A program made the position numbers and the translations under genes. The notes below the pieces were generated by a model, which had not been told where the DNA came from, ran no database searches, and was given only the letters and a program-made list of their open reading frames with translations. Shown in pieces: positions 54,049 to 62,714 of a DNA stretch of 64,000 nucleotides (position 1 is its first letter; each line of letters starts with the position of its first letter). The DNA is from Roseomonas sp. (GTDB lineage: Bacteria; Pseudomonadota; Alphaproteobacteria; Acetobacterales; Acetobacteraceae), in NCBI GenBank assembly GCA_020249285.1, contig JADCFX010000014.1:115405-179404 (forward strand), read 5' to 3'.

Positions 54049-54877
54049 ACCTAACGCTTCCTAACGCGAGTAACGGATGCGGATCAGCGGCAGTTTTCAC
54101 TTCAACCCCGCCTTCGAGCTCATCAGGCGCTGCCTCGCGTGGTAAACAGATCAGATTGAAGGCAGCAATGCCTGGAAAGACATTCTCGCTATCGCCGGCG
54201 AGATTTCCCGGATTATAGAGCCAAGGCTGATGCCACCACATGCGGTAATCAAGATCCAAAAGGGTCGCAATCAACTCAGCATGCTTGTCGATCCGATCAT
54301 TCTTGACATACAGATAAGGACGGAAGCGCGTAATTGTCTGGCGCGCGCCATCCAGTACCTGCTTTTCCATACCTTCAACGTCAATCTTGATCATGTGGCA
54401 GGCAGGCAGCATCAGGTTGTCCATAGCGATCATTTCAACCACATCGCCATCATCGCCGCCGAGTGACAGGGCGCCAATACCATTATCCACGCGTGGCACC
54501 ACAACTTCCCCCGCTGCAGCACCAACGGCCAGGCATTTGGCATCCGTATTCTCAAGGCCGTTCAGTGCCAGATTGGCGCAGAGCATCTGATAAATCACGC
54601 GCTGAGGTTCAAACGCAACAACGCCGCCATCTTCGCCAACCAGCTTGGCAAGATGTACGGTATGCGCCCCGATATTGGCGCCGACCTCCACCACCAACAT
54701 GCCGCGCTTGATGAGGCCGGAGAAAAGCTGCGCCTCAAGTTCGGAAAATTCGCCATAGCGATCAAGTGAAGCGCCGACATATTGGTCGCGACTATTGAAC
54801 AGCATCACCCCATGACGGCAGTGCTTCAGGCGCAAATGCTGGCTTGGCAGGGCTATACTGGTCAGTTTTTCAAGCAT
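54044..54877 (-). CDS. FkbM-family methyltransferase
   Basis: This 277-residue S-adenosylmethionine-dependent methyltransferase of the FkbM group starts at 54877 (MLEKLTSIALPSQHLRLKHC). It has the SAM motif VVEVGANIGAHTVHLAKLVG, the DVEGMEKQVLDGARQTITRF motif typical of FkbM, and VKNDRIDKHAELIATL. FkbM enzymes often O-methylate sugars or other surface components. The long frame from 55093 runs through the partial tlyA copy and is rejected. Confidence 0.87.
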   Translation of the reverse strand: MLEKLTSIALPSQHLRLKHCRHGVMLFNSRDQYVGASLDRYGEFSELEAQLFSGLIKRGMLVVEVGANIGAHTVHLAKLVGEDGGVVAFEPQRVIYQMLCANLALNGLENTDAKCLAVGAAAGEVVVPRVDNGIGALSLGGDDGDVVEMIAMDNLMLPACHMIKIDVEGMEKQVLDGARQTITRFRPYLYVKNDRIDKHAELIATLLDLDYRMWWHQPWLYNPGNLAGDSENVFPGIAAFNLICLPREAAPDELEGGVEVKTAADPHPLLALGSVRL

Positions 54878-55176
54878 CAATTTCGACTTTCGATTCAGGA
54901 CAGGCGTCACGCTATCAGTCCTTGCCGCCCCGTGCCAATCTATTCCTTCCGAATGCCCTTCAAGGACAGCTGACGAAATGACCCGCGCGCCAGAATAGCG
55001 CGCCGATCTGTTGCTTGTAGCGCTTGGGTTGGCGGAAAGCCGCGCCCGGGCGCAGGCGCTTATCCTGGCCGGCAAGGTGTTCAACGATACCAAGCGGGTG
55101 GAAAAAGCGGGCGATCTGCTAGCCGATGGCGCGCCGCTTGAAGGCCGCGGTCAGGACCACCCCTGGGTTTCGCAGT
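54861..55176 (+). repeat. partial duplication of the tlyA upstream region and 5' end
   Basis: This stretch matches 56598-56920 at high but incomplete identity: a weaker match up to about 54915, then strong from GCTATCAG through the ribosome-binding site and about 65 codons. The match ends within CACCCCTGGGT. The copies lie 1,740 bp apart in direct orientation. Confidence 0.85.
54978..55176 (+). pseudogene. truncated tlyA copy
   Basis: This is a broken 5' copy of tlyA: it starts MTRAPE and then hits TAG where the intact gene has a Gln codon ([13 protein letters not shown]). Beyond the stop the frame still reads [20 protein letters not shown] and [16 protein letters not shown], nearly identical to the intact gene, then diverges after DHPWVS. 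It lacks the whole methyltransferase domain. Downstream sits palindrome R3 and the DapA-like gene. It is a relic of a local duplication. Confidence 0.88.
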
Positions 55177-55229
55177 GGTGCGTTTCCCGCTCTCATTCGT
55201 TCACGGGCAACGCACCAAAGCTTTGATTG

Positions 55230-55278
55230 ATCACATTTTCAGATGCGCCAAGTGACTTCACTTGGCTCGGACATCTAC
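55230..55278 (+). repeat. dispersed palindromic repeat, copy R3
   Basis: The inner arms CCAAGTG (55248-55254) and CACTTGG (55259-55265) pair perfectly around ACTT. The outer arms AGATG (55241-55245) and CATCT (55272-55276) pair perfectly with a different sequence from R1 and R2. It abuts the 3' end of the DapA-like gene. Confidence 0.7.
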
Positions 55279-55279
55279 A

Positions 55280-56179
55280 TCAAGCGGCCTTCCTGAGCGC
55301 GACACCCAGCCCCTCCAGCCCGGCACGGATCGCCATCTGGCGCGCTGCATCGGGCATCGGCATTGGTGCACGTGAAAGCCCGGAGGCAACACCCTGGCAC
55401 GCCAGCGCGTATTTCACATTGGCCGGCAGGTTCTCGGCCGATAGCGCATTCCAAAGCCCCAGCAGCCTTTCATGCAGCGCCTTGGCGGTCACGTGATCGC
55501 CGCGCTGCACCGCGTCCCACAAGGCGACATTGGCATGCGGCGATGCCGCCGGCAGCGCCGAGATGGTGCCACGCGCGCCCAGCGCGTAACTTGGGTAAAG
55601 CAGCGCGTCTATCGCTGTAAAGATCAGGTCTTGGGGGCGCGCCTGCAAAATCAAATCGGCCAGCAGCTTGAGATCGCCGGAGCTCTGCTTCACGCCGACC
55701 ACACCTGGCACTTCCCGCATGATGCGCAGCAATAGCGCGGGCGAGAGGTAATTCCAGGGGATGACATTGTAGATCAGGATCGGCAGCTCCGTGCCCTCAG
55801 CCACCGCGCGGAAATGGGCAAGCGTCGCTTCCTCATCCGGCTTGAACAGGTAATGGACAGGTGTCACTTGCAGGCCCTGGGCGCCAAGATCGCGCGCCAT
55901 ACGCCCGCGGATAATCGCCTCCTGCGTTGAATTGACAATCAGCCCGGCCAGCAATGGCAGCCGACCGCGATTGGTCTTGGCGACGGTTTCGAACATGCGC
56001 GCGAACTCCTCGCGCTCAAAGGTGTGGCCTTCGCCGGTGCTGCCGCCCGGGATCAGCCCATGCACGCCGGCGGCGATCTGGAATTCGACAACTTCAGCAA
56101 GCGCCGAATGAACCACATTGCCGTGGGCGTCGAAGGGGGTGGAGATCGGCGGAATGATTCCGCGAAGATCATTGAGCAT
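55280..56179 (-). CDS. dihydrodipicolinate synthase-family (DapA-like) aldolase
   Basis: This 299-residue TIM-barrel aldolase/lyase starts at 56179 (MLNDLRGIIPPISTPFDAHG). It has the family GSTGEG loop (GLIPGGSTGEGHTFEREEFA), Tyr in ILIYNVIPWNYLSP and the Schiff-base Lys in VVGVKQSSGDLKLL. It is probably a lyase or hydratase for a 2-keto acid rather than true DapA; the substrate is unknown. It lies between a broken and an intact tlyA and between palindromes R3 and R4, a layout that suggests insertion. Confidence 0.9.
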   Translation of the reverse strand: MLNDLRGIIPPISTPFDAHGNVVHSALAEVVEFQIAAGVHGLIPGGSTGEGHTFEREEFARMFETVAKTNRGRLPLLAGLIVNSTQEAIIRGRMARDLGAQGLQVTPVHYLFKPDEEATLAHFRAVAEGTELPILIYNVIPWNYLSPALLLRIMREVPGVVGVKQSSGDLKLLADLILQARPQDLIFTAIDALLYPSYALGARGTISALPAASPHANVALWDAVQRGDHVTAKALHERLLGLWNALSAENLPANVKYALACQGVASGLSRAPMPMPDAARQMAIRAGLEGLGVALRKAA

Positions 56180-56717
56180 GGTCGTTCCTCTCATGTGCCT
56201 GCATCGTCCCATTAACCAGGCGACGTTGTTTTAAGGTCAGGTGATTGACAAACACCTTACCGAATTTTCGGCAGGCTTTGCCAGTATTTCTTTAGGGCCG
56301 GTGGCCGGAGGATGAGCGGTTCCCTCATGTTCCAGAAGGGGGATGGATGACCGCCCAACAAATACCGTTTTGACGCTCAGCCTCCGGCGTGGATATTTGA
56401 AAAGTCCCAAATAAAATCAATGGACAAGGCATGTTCGGGCCAAGGGACATCACTTGGCTTTCCGCGACATGCGACCAACTAAGGGCTTAGGGCAGTTCCG
56501 GTGAACGGATGTGAACCCAAGGCATCCCTACATATTGAAGCGCGATGCTCGGCGCTTCAATGCTACAGGTGCAAAGGCGGGCTCCGTAGGGTAGTGTTGG
56601 CCAGTTTTTCGATCATCAATTCCGGGTTTCAAATCTCGATAATGGGCGAAGCTATCAGCCATTAGCGCCCTGTGCCAATCTAGCCCTTCCAAATGCCCCT
56701 AAAGGACAGCTGACGAA
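56180..56717. other. intergenic region with palindrome R4 and tlyA promoter copy
   Basis: This 538-bp region holds palindrome R4 (56430-56480) and, from about 56598, the sequence duplicated upstream of the broken tlyA copy, ending in the tlyA ribosome-binding site AAGGA. No credible ORF was found in the rest. Confidence 0.6.
56430..56480 (+). repeat. dispersed palindromic repeat, copy R4
   Basis: The inner arms GCCAAG (56440-56445) and CTTGGC (56454-56459) and the outer arms GCATGT (56430-56435) and ACATGC (56468-56473) pair perfectly. Its tail GCGACCAA, followed by AGGGCTTAG, matches the tail of R2. Confidence 0.68.
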
Positions 56718-57467
56718 ATGACCCGCCCGCCAAAACAGCGCGCCGATCTGTTGCTGGTGGCGCTCGGGTTGGCGGAAAGCCGCGCCCGGGCGCAGGCGCT
56801 GATTCTGGCTGGCAAGGTGTTCAGCGATACCAAGCGGGTGGAAAAAGCGGGGGATCTGCTGGCCGATGGCGCGCCGATTGACGTGCGCGGTCAGGACCAC
56901 CCCTGGGTCTCCCGCGGCGGGCTGAAGCTTGCGCATGCACTTGCGCATTTCGGGCTGAACCCGGAAGAGCGGCTTTGCCTGGACCTTGGCGCCTCTACCG
57001 GCGGCTTCACCGATGTGCTGCTGCAGCATGGCGCGGCGCGGGTTTATGCAGTGGATGTCGGCCATGGCCAATTGGCCTGGAAGCTGCGCCAGGACCCGCG
57101 CGTGGTGGTGCTGGAAAAGACCAATGCGCGCTATTTGGATGCAACCGCCATACCGGAACCGATCGGCGCCCTGGTCTGCGATGCGTCCTTCATCGGCTTA
57201 CGCACCATCCTACCCGCGCCATTGGCACTGTGTGCGCCTGGCGCCTTTGCGGTGGCATTGATCAAACCGCAATTCGAAGCGGGGCCAGGCCAGGTCGGCA
57301 AGGGCGGCGTGGTGCGCGACGCTGCGCTCCATCGCAGCATCTGCGCCATGATCGCCGATTGGTGGGCGGCGCTGGCTGGCTGGCAAGTGCTCGGCATCAC
57401 CGAAAGCCCCATCACGGGGCCTGAGGGGAATAAGGAATTCCTCATCGCCGCGCGCCGCGAAACATAG
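56718..57467 (+). CDS. tlyA: TlyA-family rRNA 2'-O-methyltransferase
   Basis: This 249-residue rRNA methyltransferase has an N-terminal S4 RNA-binding domain ([40 protein letters not shown]) and a FtsJ/RrmJ-type methyltransferase domain with SAM loop [20 protein letters not shown], then [13 protein letters not shown] and [14 protein letters not shown]. It modifies cytidines in 16S and 23S rRNA in characterised members. It carries the intact version of the sequence truncated at 54978. Confidence 0.93.
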   Translation: MTRPPKQRADLLLVALGLAESRARAQALILAGKVFSDTKRVEKAGDLLADGAPIDVRGQDHPWVSRGGLKLAHALAHFGLNPEERLCLDLGASTGGFTDVLLQHGAARVYAVDVGHGQLAWKLRQDPRVVVLEKTNARYLDATAIPEPIGALVCDASFIGLRTILPAPLALCAPGAFAVALIKPQFEAGPGQVGKGGVVRDAALHRSICAMIADWWAALAGWQVLGITESPITGPEGNKEFLIAARRET

Positions 57468-57541
57468 CGCGGGGCTTGCGCAAGCGGCTCATCCCGCCTA
57501 TCCGCCCGGTTCCTTTTCCAGACATTCAGGGGTTAGCCACC

Positions 57542-57964
57542 ATGGCCATCGAACACACCTTCAGCATCATCAAGCCGGACGCCACGCGCCGGAATCTTAC
57601 CGGCAAGATCAATGCGGTGTTCGAAGAAGCGGGGCTGCGCATTGTGGCGCAGAAGCGCATCCATATGTCCCAGGCGCAGGCCGAAAGCTTCTATGGTGTT
57701 CATCGTGAACGCCCCTTCTTCAAGGATCTGGTGTCCTTCATGATCTCCGGCCCCGTGGTGGTGCAGGTGCTGGAAGGTGAGAACGCCGTCGCCCGCAACC
57801 GCGAATTGATGGGTGCGACCAACCCCGCCAATGCCGCGCCCGGCACCATCCGCAAGCTTTTCGCCGAAAGCATTGAAGCCAATTCCGTGCATGGTTCGGA
57901 CAGCGCCGAAAACGCCGCCATCGAAATCGCCTATTTCTTCGCCGGCAGCGAAATCGTCGGCTGA
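57542..57964 (+). CDS. ndk: nucleoside diphosphate kinase
   Basis: NDK (140 residues) transfers phosphate from ATP to nucleoside diphosphates through a phospho-His. It begins [20 protein letters not shown], has the active His in [20 protein letters not shown], and [22 protein letters not shown] [20 protein letters not shown]. Length is exact for the family. ATG at 57542 is preferred to the in-frame start at 57476. Confidence 0.97.
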   Translation: MAIEHTFSIIKPDATRRNLTGKINAVFEEAGLRIVAQKRIHMSQAQAESFYGVHRERPFFKDLVSFMISGPVVVQVLEGENAVARNRELMGATNPANAAPGTIRKLFAESIEANSVHGSDSAENAAIEIAYFFAGSEIVG

Positions 57965-57980
57965 ACCGGCTTCGCTTCAC

Positions 57981-58002
57981 ACGGGGCTGGTAACCAGCCC
58001 GT
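57981..58002 (+). terminator. hairpin after ndk
   Basis: ACGGGGCTGGT and ACCAGCCCGT arms form a 10-bp stem with one bulged G, 16 bp after the ndk stop. There is no clear T-tract, so efficiency is uncertain. Confidence 0.5.
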
Positions 58003-58021
58003 AAGCAGTTCCGGTGTTTAA

Positions 58022-58047
58022 TGCGCCCTCAAGCGATTGAGGGCGCA
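58022..58047 (+). promoter_or_regulatory. perfect hairpin overlapping the EAL gene leader
   Basis: The arms 58022-58032 and 58037-58047 form an 11-bp perfect stem (TGCGCCCTCAA with TTGAGGGCGCA) closed by a GCGA (GNRA) tetraloop. The 3' arm contains GAGG, a potential ribosome-binding site for ATG 58051, so the hairpin could hide it. It could alternatively stop ndk transcription. Confidence 0.55.
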
Positions 58048-58050
58048 GGC

Positions 58051-58872
58051 ATGAGCGACGGGTTTGGCAGTCAGGGTGATCGTACGGCGGCAGGGCTGGA
58101 GCTTGCCCATTCGCCGGCGGAACTCCGCCAGGGCATCGCTGAGGCTTTGGCCAATAACGGCGCCAGCCTCAGGCTTGATCTACAGCCCGTCTGCAGCGCC
58201 AATGGCCTGGAAACCGTGGGCTATGAGGCGCTGCTGCGCTGGGTGCATCCCGATCTTGGCCCGATCCTGGCCATGGAAACGGTCAATGCCGCGACCCAGG
58301 CCGGCATGGCGGCAGCGCTGGATGCCTGGGTTTTCACTGAGGCCTGCCGGATCAGAGCGCGCTGGCCGCGTTCCGCCCCTTATATCTCCGTGAACATCAC
58401 CGCCGAGGCATTCCTGCGCGGCGATGGCACCGCCCTGATGCGCCGCGCGCTTTATGATGCCGATACGGACCCGCGCAGTATGGTGGTGGAGATGCCGGCC
58501 AATGCGGTCTCACTTTGGCATGATGCGGCGGCTAATCTGGCAACCGGGCTGCGCGGCCTTGGCGTTGTGGCGGCCTTGGATGATTTCGGTGTGGCGCGCG
58601 GCACCATCCTGGCCTTGCGCGCCATTCCCTTCCCCATGGTGAAGCTGCACCCAAGCCTTTGTGCGGGGCTGGATGGGGAAAACCTCTCGGCGCGGCGGGC
58701 TTTGGCGCTCACCACCGGCCAGGTGGAAACCGCCCATGCGCTGGGCACAATTGTGGTGGCGAAAAGCGTGGAAACGCTGGCGCAACTCCGCGCCCTGGAG
58801 CAGGCCGGCTGCGACGCCATGCAGGGCTGGCTGCTGGGCCGACCCGGCAAGGTGCCGAACCTGATCGAATAG
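58051..58872 (+). CDS. EAL-domain protein with degenerate catalytic residues
   Basis: This protein of about 273 residues has an EAL fold: YEALLRW (the EAL motif), SVNITAEAFLR, VVEMPANAVS, DDFGVARGT, VKLHPSLC, AKSVETLAQL and GCDAMQGWLLGRP. Relative to active c-di-GMP phosphodiesterases, the KxD Asp is His (VKLHP), AEGVET reads AKSVET (Glu lost) and the loop after DDFG is altered. It probably binds but may not cleave c-di-GMP. Start: ATG 58051 inside the hairpin leader, or 58021. Confidence 0.85.
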   Translation: MSDGFGSQGDRTAAGLELAHSPAELRQGIAEALANNGASLRLDLQPVCSANGLETVGYEALLRWVHPDLGPILAMETVNAATQAGMAAALDAWVFTEACRIRARWPRSAPYISVNITAEAFLRGDGTALMRRALYDADTDPRSMVVEMPANAVSLWHDAAANLATGLRGLGVVAALDDFGVARGTILALRAIPFPMVKLHPSLCAGLDGENLSARRALALTTGQVETAHALGTIVVAKSVETLAQLRALEQAGCDAMQGWLLGRPGKVPNLIE

Positions 58873-58881
58873 CCGGTATCA

Positions 58882-58902
58882 AAGGGCTGCGCGTCAGCCC
58901 TT
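58882..58902. terminator. hairpin between convergent EAL and permease genes
   Basis: AAGGGCTG (58882-58889) pairs with CAGCCCTT (58895-58902) around a 5-nt loop. It overlaps the stop of the minus-strand permease gene. A short T run is present on neither side; a modest bidirectional terminator. Confidence 0.6.
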
Positions 58903-59808
58903 CACATCCATCGCCTGCCGCAAGCCATCGCTCACCAGATTAAAGCAGATGGAGGTCACGAAAATGCAAATCCCGGGCAGGATCGCAATCCAGGGCTGTA
59001 CGTAAATCGCGGTGCGCAGCGTATTCAGCATCAGCCCCCATTCCGGCTCAGGCGGCTTGGTGCCAAGCCCAAGGAAGGAGAGGCCCGAGGCCAAAATCAT
59101 CGAAACGCTGATCAGCGATGTCGCATAGACAAAGATCGGCCCGAGCACATTGCCCAGCACATGCACGCGCACAATGGTAAAGGCATTGGCGCCCGAAGCG
59201 CGCGCCGCATCCACGAAATCCAGATTGCGCACGCCTGTCGTCACCGTTTCCGCCACGCGAATAATGGGCGGGATGAATACCAGCGTCAGCGCCAGAATTG
59301 CATTGATAATCCCCGCGCCAAGCGCACCCGAAATCGCCACCGCCAGCAGCACGGATGGGAAGGCGTAGAACACATCAGTGATGCGCATGATGGCCATATT
59401 GGTCTTGCCGCCGGCATAGCCGGCTAGCACGCCCAGCACCGTTCCAATCACGAAGGCAAGTGCCACGGGTGTAATCCCCATGAACCAGGAAAGCCGTCCG
59501 CCATACAGCAGGCGCGTCAGCATATCGCGCCCAAGCTCATCCGTACCCAGAATGTAATTCGGCGTGCCGATGGGCCTCAGGCGCCGGATCATGCTGCCCT
59601 GATAGGGATCATGCGGCGCAATCCAGGAAGCGAAAACAATCGCCAGCAGCATCAGCAACAAAACCGACGCACAGAAGATCGTCACCGGGTCGCGCCGTAC
59701 GCGCTTCCAGACACCTGCCCAATAGCCGGTGGAACGCTCCGGCGCCTGCCGCGCCTGGACCGCGAGTTCAGCTTCCGCCGCCGATGGGGTGGTCGCGCTA
59801 TTGGACAT
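58894..59808 (-). CDS. peptide/nickel-type ABC transporter permease (DppC-like)
   Basis: This 304-residue inner-membrane permease has the N-terminal DppC anchor (WKRVRRDPVTIFCASVLLLM), the periplasmic DPYQGSMIRRLRPIGTPNYI and GTDELGRDMLTRLLYGGR segment, and the cytoplasmic EAA loop around DAARASGANAFTIVRVHVLG. It works with DppB-like 59813-60766 and the binding protein. No ATPase genes are in this window, so the ATPases must lie elsewhere or be shared. Confidence 0.92.
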   Translation of the reverse strand: MSNSATTPSAAEAELAVQARQAPERSTGYWAGVWKRVRRDPVTIFCASVLLLMLLAIVFASWIAPHDPYQGSMIRRLRPIGTPNYILGTDELGRDMLTRLLYGGRLSWFMGITPVALAFVIGTVLGVLAGYAGGKTNMAIMRITDVFYAFPSVLLAVAISGALGAGIINAILALTLVFIPPIIRVAETVTTGVRNLDFVDAARASGANAFTIVRVHVLGNVLGPIFVYATSLISVSMILASGLSFLGLGTKPPEPEWGLMLNTLRTAIYVQPWIAILPGICIFVTSICFNLVSDGLRQAMDVKG

Positions 59809-59812
59809 TGCC

Positions 59813-60766
59813 TCAGCCCCGCTTGATGCGCGGATCGAGCGCGGTTTGCATCAGATCCACCAGAAGATTGAGTGCGACAAAGAACATGGCCAGCACCAGA
59901 ATAGTGCCTTGCAGCACCGGCAAATCGCGCTGGAAGATGGCGTTATTCAGCAAAAGCCCGGTGCCTGGCCAGGAGAATACGGTTTCCACCAGAATGGACC
60001 CGCCCATCAGATAGCCAAGCTGCAAGCCCATCACCGCAAGCGCCGTCGGGGCGGCATTCTTCACCACATGCAGGAATACGCCGCGCCGTGTGAGGCCCTT
60101 GCCGCGCAGGGCCGTCACGAATTCCTGGTTCATGATTTCAGCGATAATGCCGCGCACCGTCCGCGTCACGATCCCCATGGGAATGACGCAAAGTGTCACG
60201 GTTGGCAGGATCAGGTGCTTCATATGCTCCCAATCCCAGGCCCAATCGGCGGACCCGCCCGGCCCCGCGCCCATGGCCGGCAGCCAATTCAATTGCACCG
60301 AGAAGATCACCACCATCACCATGCCAAGCCAGTAATGCGGCACGGAAACGCCACCCACTGCCAAGGTCACCGCCGCGCGATCAATCCAGGAACCACGGAA
60401 GGTGCCGGCAAGCCCGCCCAGCACGCAGCCAAGAATAAAGCCCAGGAGGGAAGCGGAAGCCGCCAGCATCAGCGTATTGCCGATGGCGCTTGAAAGATCA
60501 GACCAGACCGGCCGGCCGGAAGCGAGTGACCGCCCAAGATCGCCCTGCACCACTTTCAATAGCCAAAGCCCGAATTGCACGGGCAGCGGCTTATCCAGCC
60601 CGTAATCGCGCCGCACCTGTTCCACCACATCGCCCGGCGCATCGGGCGGCACGATTGCGTTGATGGGATCGCCTGGGGCGATCTGCACCAGCATGAAGCA
60701 GACAAACCCGACCGCAAGCGCGATGGGGATGGCGTAGACGATTCGGCGGATCAGGTAGAAAAACAT
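59813..60766 (-). CDS. peptide/nickel-type ABC transporter permease (DppB-like)
   Basis: This 317-residue permease starts at 60766 (MFFYLIRRIVYAIPIALAVG). It has the DppB features APGDPINAIVPPDAPGDVVE and the EAA loop VTALRGKGLTRRGVFLHVVK, with final segments GGSILVETVFSWPGTGLLLN and QGTILVLAMFFVALNLLVDL. It pairs with the DppC-like gene 4 bp downstream. The leader between the binding protein and this gene holds a 12-bp hairpin. Confidence 0.93.
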   Translation of the reverse strand: MFFYLIRRIVYAIPIALAVGFVCFMLVQIAPGDPINAIVPPDAPGDVVEQVRRDYGLDKPLPVQFGLWLLKVVQGDLGRSLASGRPVWSDLSSAIGNTLMLAASASLLGFILGCVLGGLAGTFRGSWIDRAAVTLAVGGVSVPHYWLGMVMVVIFSVQLNWLPAMGAGPGGSADWAWDWEHMKHLILPTVTLCVIPMGIVTRTVRGIIAEIMNQEFVTALRGKGLTRRGVFLHVVKNAAPTALAVMGLQLGYLMGGSILVETVFSWPGTGLLLNNAIFQRDLPVLQGTILVLAMFFVALNLLVDLMQTALDPRIKRG

Positions 60767-60780
60767 TGTTGCTCCCGGCA

Positions 60781-60812
60781 ATCGCCGGGCGGTTTCAATG
60801 CCGCCCGGCGAT
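60781..60812 (-). promoter_or_regulatory. intercistronic hairpin between binding protein and permease genes
   Basis: ATCGCCGGGCGG (60781-60792) and CCGCCCGGCGAT (60801-60812) form a perfect 12-bp stem. It lies between the binding-protein stop and the DppB start, the usual place for hairpins that keep binding-protein mRNA in excess over permease mRNA. Confidence 0.75.
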
Positions 60813-60818
60813 CAAGTA

Positions 60819-62435
60819 TTACTGGATGAAAGGCAGTCGCAAATCCACGAACCAGCTTTGCGGCTGCACGTAACCGCGCACACGCGGGCTCATGGCACGC
60901 GGGGACACGTCATGCGCAATCCAGATGAACAGCGCCTCATCCACACCAGCCGCATGCAAGCGGGCGAGTGCAGCATCACGCGCGGCCGGTTCGAAGGAAT
61001 TACGGGCTTCCGCGATCATCGCGTCAAAACGCGGATTGTTGAAGAAGCCCCAATTATTGGAAACCGGCGGCGCCATTTTCGAATCCCAGAAGCGCACCAT
61101 GGCAAAGAAGGGATCCATGGCAGCGAAGGACACGTTGGTCATATGCGCACCGCGCGCCGAAGCATCGCGGCAGCCCTGGCGCCAGGAAGCAAACAGCGCA
61201 TTCCATTCAAGAACATCGAATTCGATGTTCACGCCAACCTGCTTCAGATCCTGTTGCAGGAACTCATTCATCGGTAGCGGTTGCATCTGGCCAGAACCGG
61301 AAGCCGAGATCTGCACCTTCAGATTCAAAGGACGTTGCGGCCCATAGCCCGCTTCCGCAAGCAAGCGGCGCGCTTCGGCCTTATCGGTCCGGATATTGAA
61401 GCTTGGGTTGCCGAACCAGGGATGGCCGCGTGGCACGGTGCCGACGGGAATGGACATCATGCCCCCCAACAGCGTGCGCAGCCCTTCACGATCAATCGCA
61501 AGGTTCAGCGCGCGGCGAACGCGCACATCAGCCATGGGCGAGCCTTCGGTAAAGCAGGGCTGCCAGGGCCAGACATGCGGTTGCGCGTTGCTGGTGATGA
61601 CCATGCCGCGCTGGCGAAGCTGCGGAATGGTATCGGGTGACGGCGCTTCGATCCAATCGACCTGATTGGATAGCAGCGCTGCCGTGCGCGCATTGGCTTC
61701 TGGAATCGGCAGCAGGATCACGCGATCAAGCTTGGCCTTATCCGTCCAATACGCATCATTGCGCGCATATTCCACACGTTCACGCGCAACAAAGCGGGTC
61801 AGGCGGAAGGGACCGGTGCCGGAAGGATCACGCGCAAAGGCAAGCCAGGCCGCTTCGGCATTCGCGCTGGTGGCGCGCATCTTGTCCCATTGGGCCGGGC
61901 TCGCCATGAAAAGATTGGTCAGGTTGATCGGCAGCAGGCTGTCCGGTTCAGAGGTGAACAGCGCCACCGTGTAATCATCAATCTTTTCCGCGCGGCGCAG
62001 CGTTGGCATGCGGGTCGCCGTGACGCCCACCTGACGCGGGTCATAATGCGGCGCTTCGCGATCAAGGATCTTGCGCACATTCCACACCACGGCATCGGCA
62101 TTGAATTCCGACCCGTCATGGAACTTCACGCCACGCCGCAGGCGAAACACCCAGCGCGTTTTGTCATTGGCATCCACCGCCCATTCGGTCGCAAGACCGG
62201 GGATCACCACGGAAGGCTTATCGGCCGCCGACAGATCCCACATCGTCAGGCTGTCAAACAGCGGAATGCCGGTGAAGCGGTTGCCTTCAAAGCCCTGGTC
62301 GGGCTGGCCATTGGTCAGCGGAATATCCGCCGCCGTCATACCGATGCGCAGCGTGCCCTGAGCCTGCGCGACAGACGCGCCCAGCACCGGCAGCGCCACG
62401 AGGCAGGCCGTCATCAAGAATTTCTTCATTCGCAT
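60819..62435 (-). CDS. ABC transporter periplasmic substrate-binding protein (SBP family 5)
   Basis: This 538-residue extracellular solute-binding protein (family 5, DppA/OppA type) has a signal peptide (about 1-25, ending VAQAQGTLR). It contains the family segments LATEWAVDANDKTRWVFRLR, RGVKFHDGSEFNADAVVWNV, DPSGTGPFRLTRFV and RALNLAIDREGLRTLLGG. It binds a peptide or similar ligand. GGGAGAG precedes the ATG at 62435. It heads the operon with the two permeases. Confidence 0.94.
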   Translation of the reverse strand: MRMKKFLMTACLVALPVLGASVAQAQGTLRIGMTAADIPLTNGQPDQGFEGNRFTGIPLFDSLTMWDLSAADKPSVVIPGLATEWAVDANDKTRWVFRLRRGVKFHDGSEFNADAVVWNVRKILDREAPHYDPRQVGVTATRMPTLRRAEKIDDYTVALFTSEPDSLLPINLTNLFMASPAQWDKMRATSANAEAAWLAFARDPSGTGPFRLTRFVARERVEYARNDAYWTDKAKLDRVILLPIPEANARTAALLSNQVDWIEAPSPDTIPQLRQRGMVITSNAQPHVWPWQPCFTEGSPMADVRVRRALNLAIDREGLRTLLGGMMSIPVGTVPRGHPWFGNPSFNIRTDKAEARRLLAEAGYGPQRPLNLKVQISASGSGQMQPLPMNEFLQQDLKQVGVNIEFDVLEWNALFASWRQGCRDASARGAHMTNVSFAAMDPFFAMVRFWDSKMAPPVSNNWGFFNNPRFDAMIAEARNSFEPAARDAALARLHAAGVDEALFIWIAHDVSPRAMSPRVRGYVQPQSWFVDLRLPFIQ

Positions 62436-62714
62436 TGCGTCACTCTCCCTTCGACGTGTTTGGGCAGTTTCGGGGGAAACTGCCGCCTAAACTTGGTTGC
62501 CACGCTTGCCCCCTGGGCCGAGGCCCGGACGACAAGCCAATGTTTGAAGGCAGCAAAGCCTGTGCCACCCCCCAGCCTTGGGCCGGCGGTCCGGGATATT
62601 CATTCCTGCCTAAATTATCAGCAGCACTGCCCGACCATGCGGCGCCGCGCGCTCGGGCGCAACAAGAAATTAACTGGGCTTGCCAGCCAAGCCGAGCCAA
62701 GGCCAGAAACACCC
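62436..62714. promoter_or_regulatory. divergent promoter region with operator-like inverted repeat
   Basis: This 279-bp region lies between the binding-protein gene and the racemase-like gene. The perfect 9-bp inverted repeat GGCAGTTTC (62463-62471) with GAAACTGCC (62476-62484) lies about 30-50 bp upstream of the binding-protein start, a likely operator. A smaller repeat GGCTTG/CAAGCC lies near 62678-62694 upstream of the racemase gene. Confidence 0.55.

Noticed and set aside
55011..55226. Stand-alone 71-residue gene upstream of the DapA-like gene
   Set aside because: It is the surviving frame of the truncated tlyA copy, without its own start site or a complete domain.
61890..62714. N-terminal extension of the racemase-like protein
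   Set aside because: It overlaps the opposite-strand binding-protein gene; MRILLLNGNT at 62715 is the normal family start.
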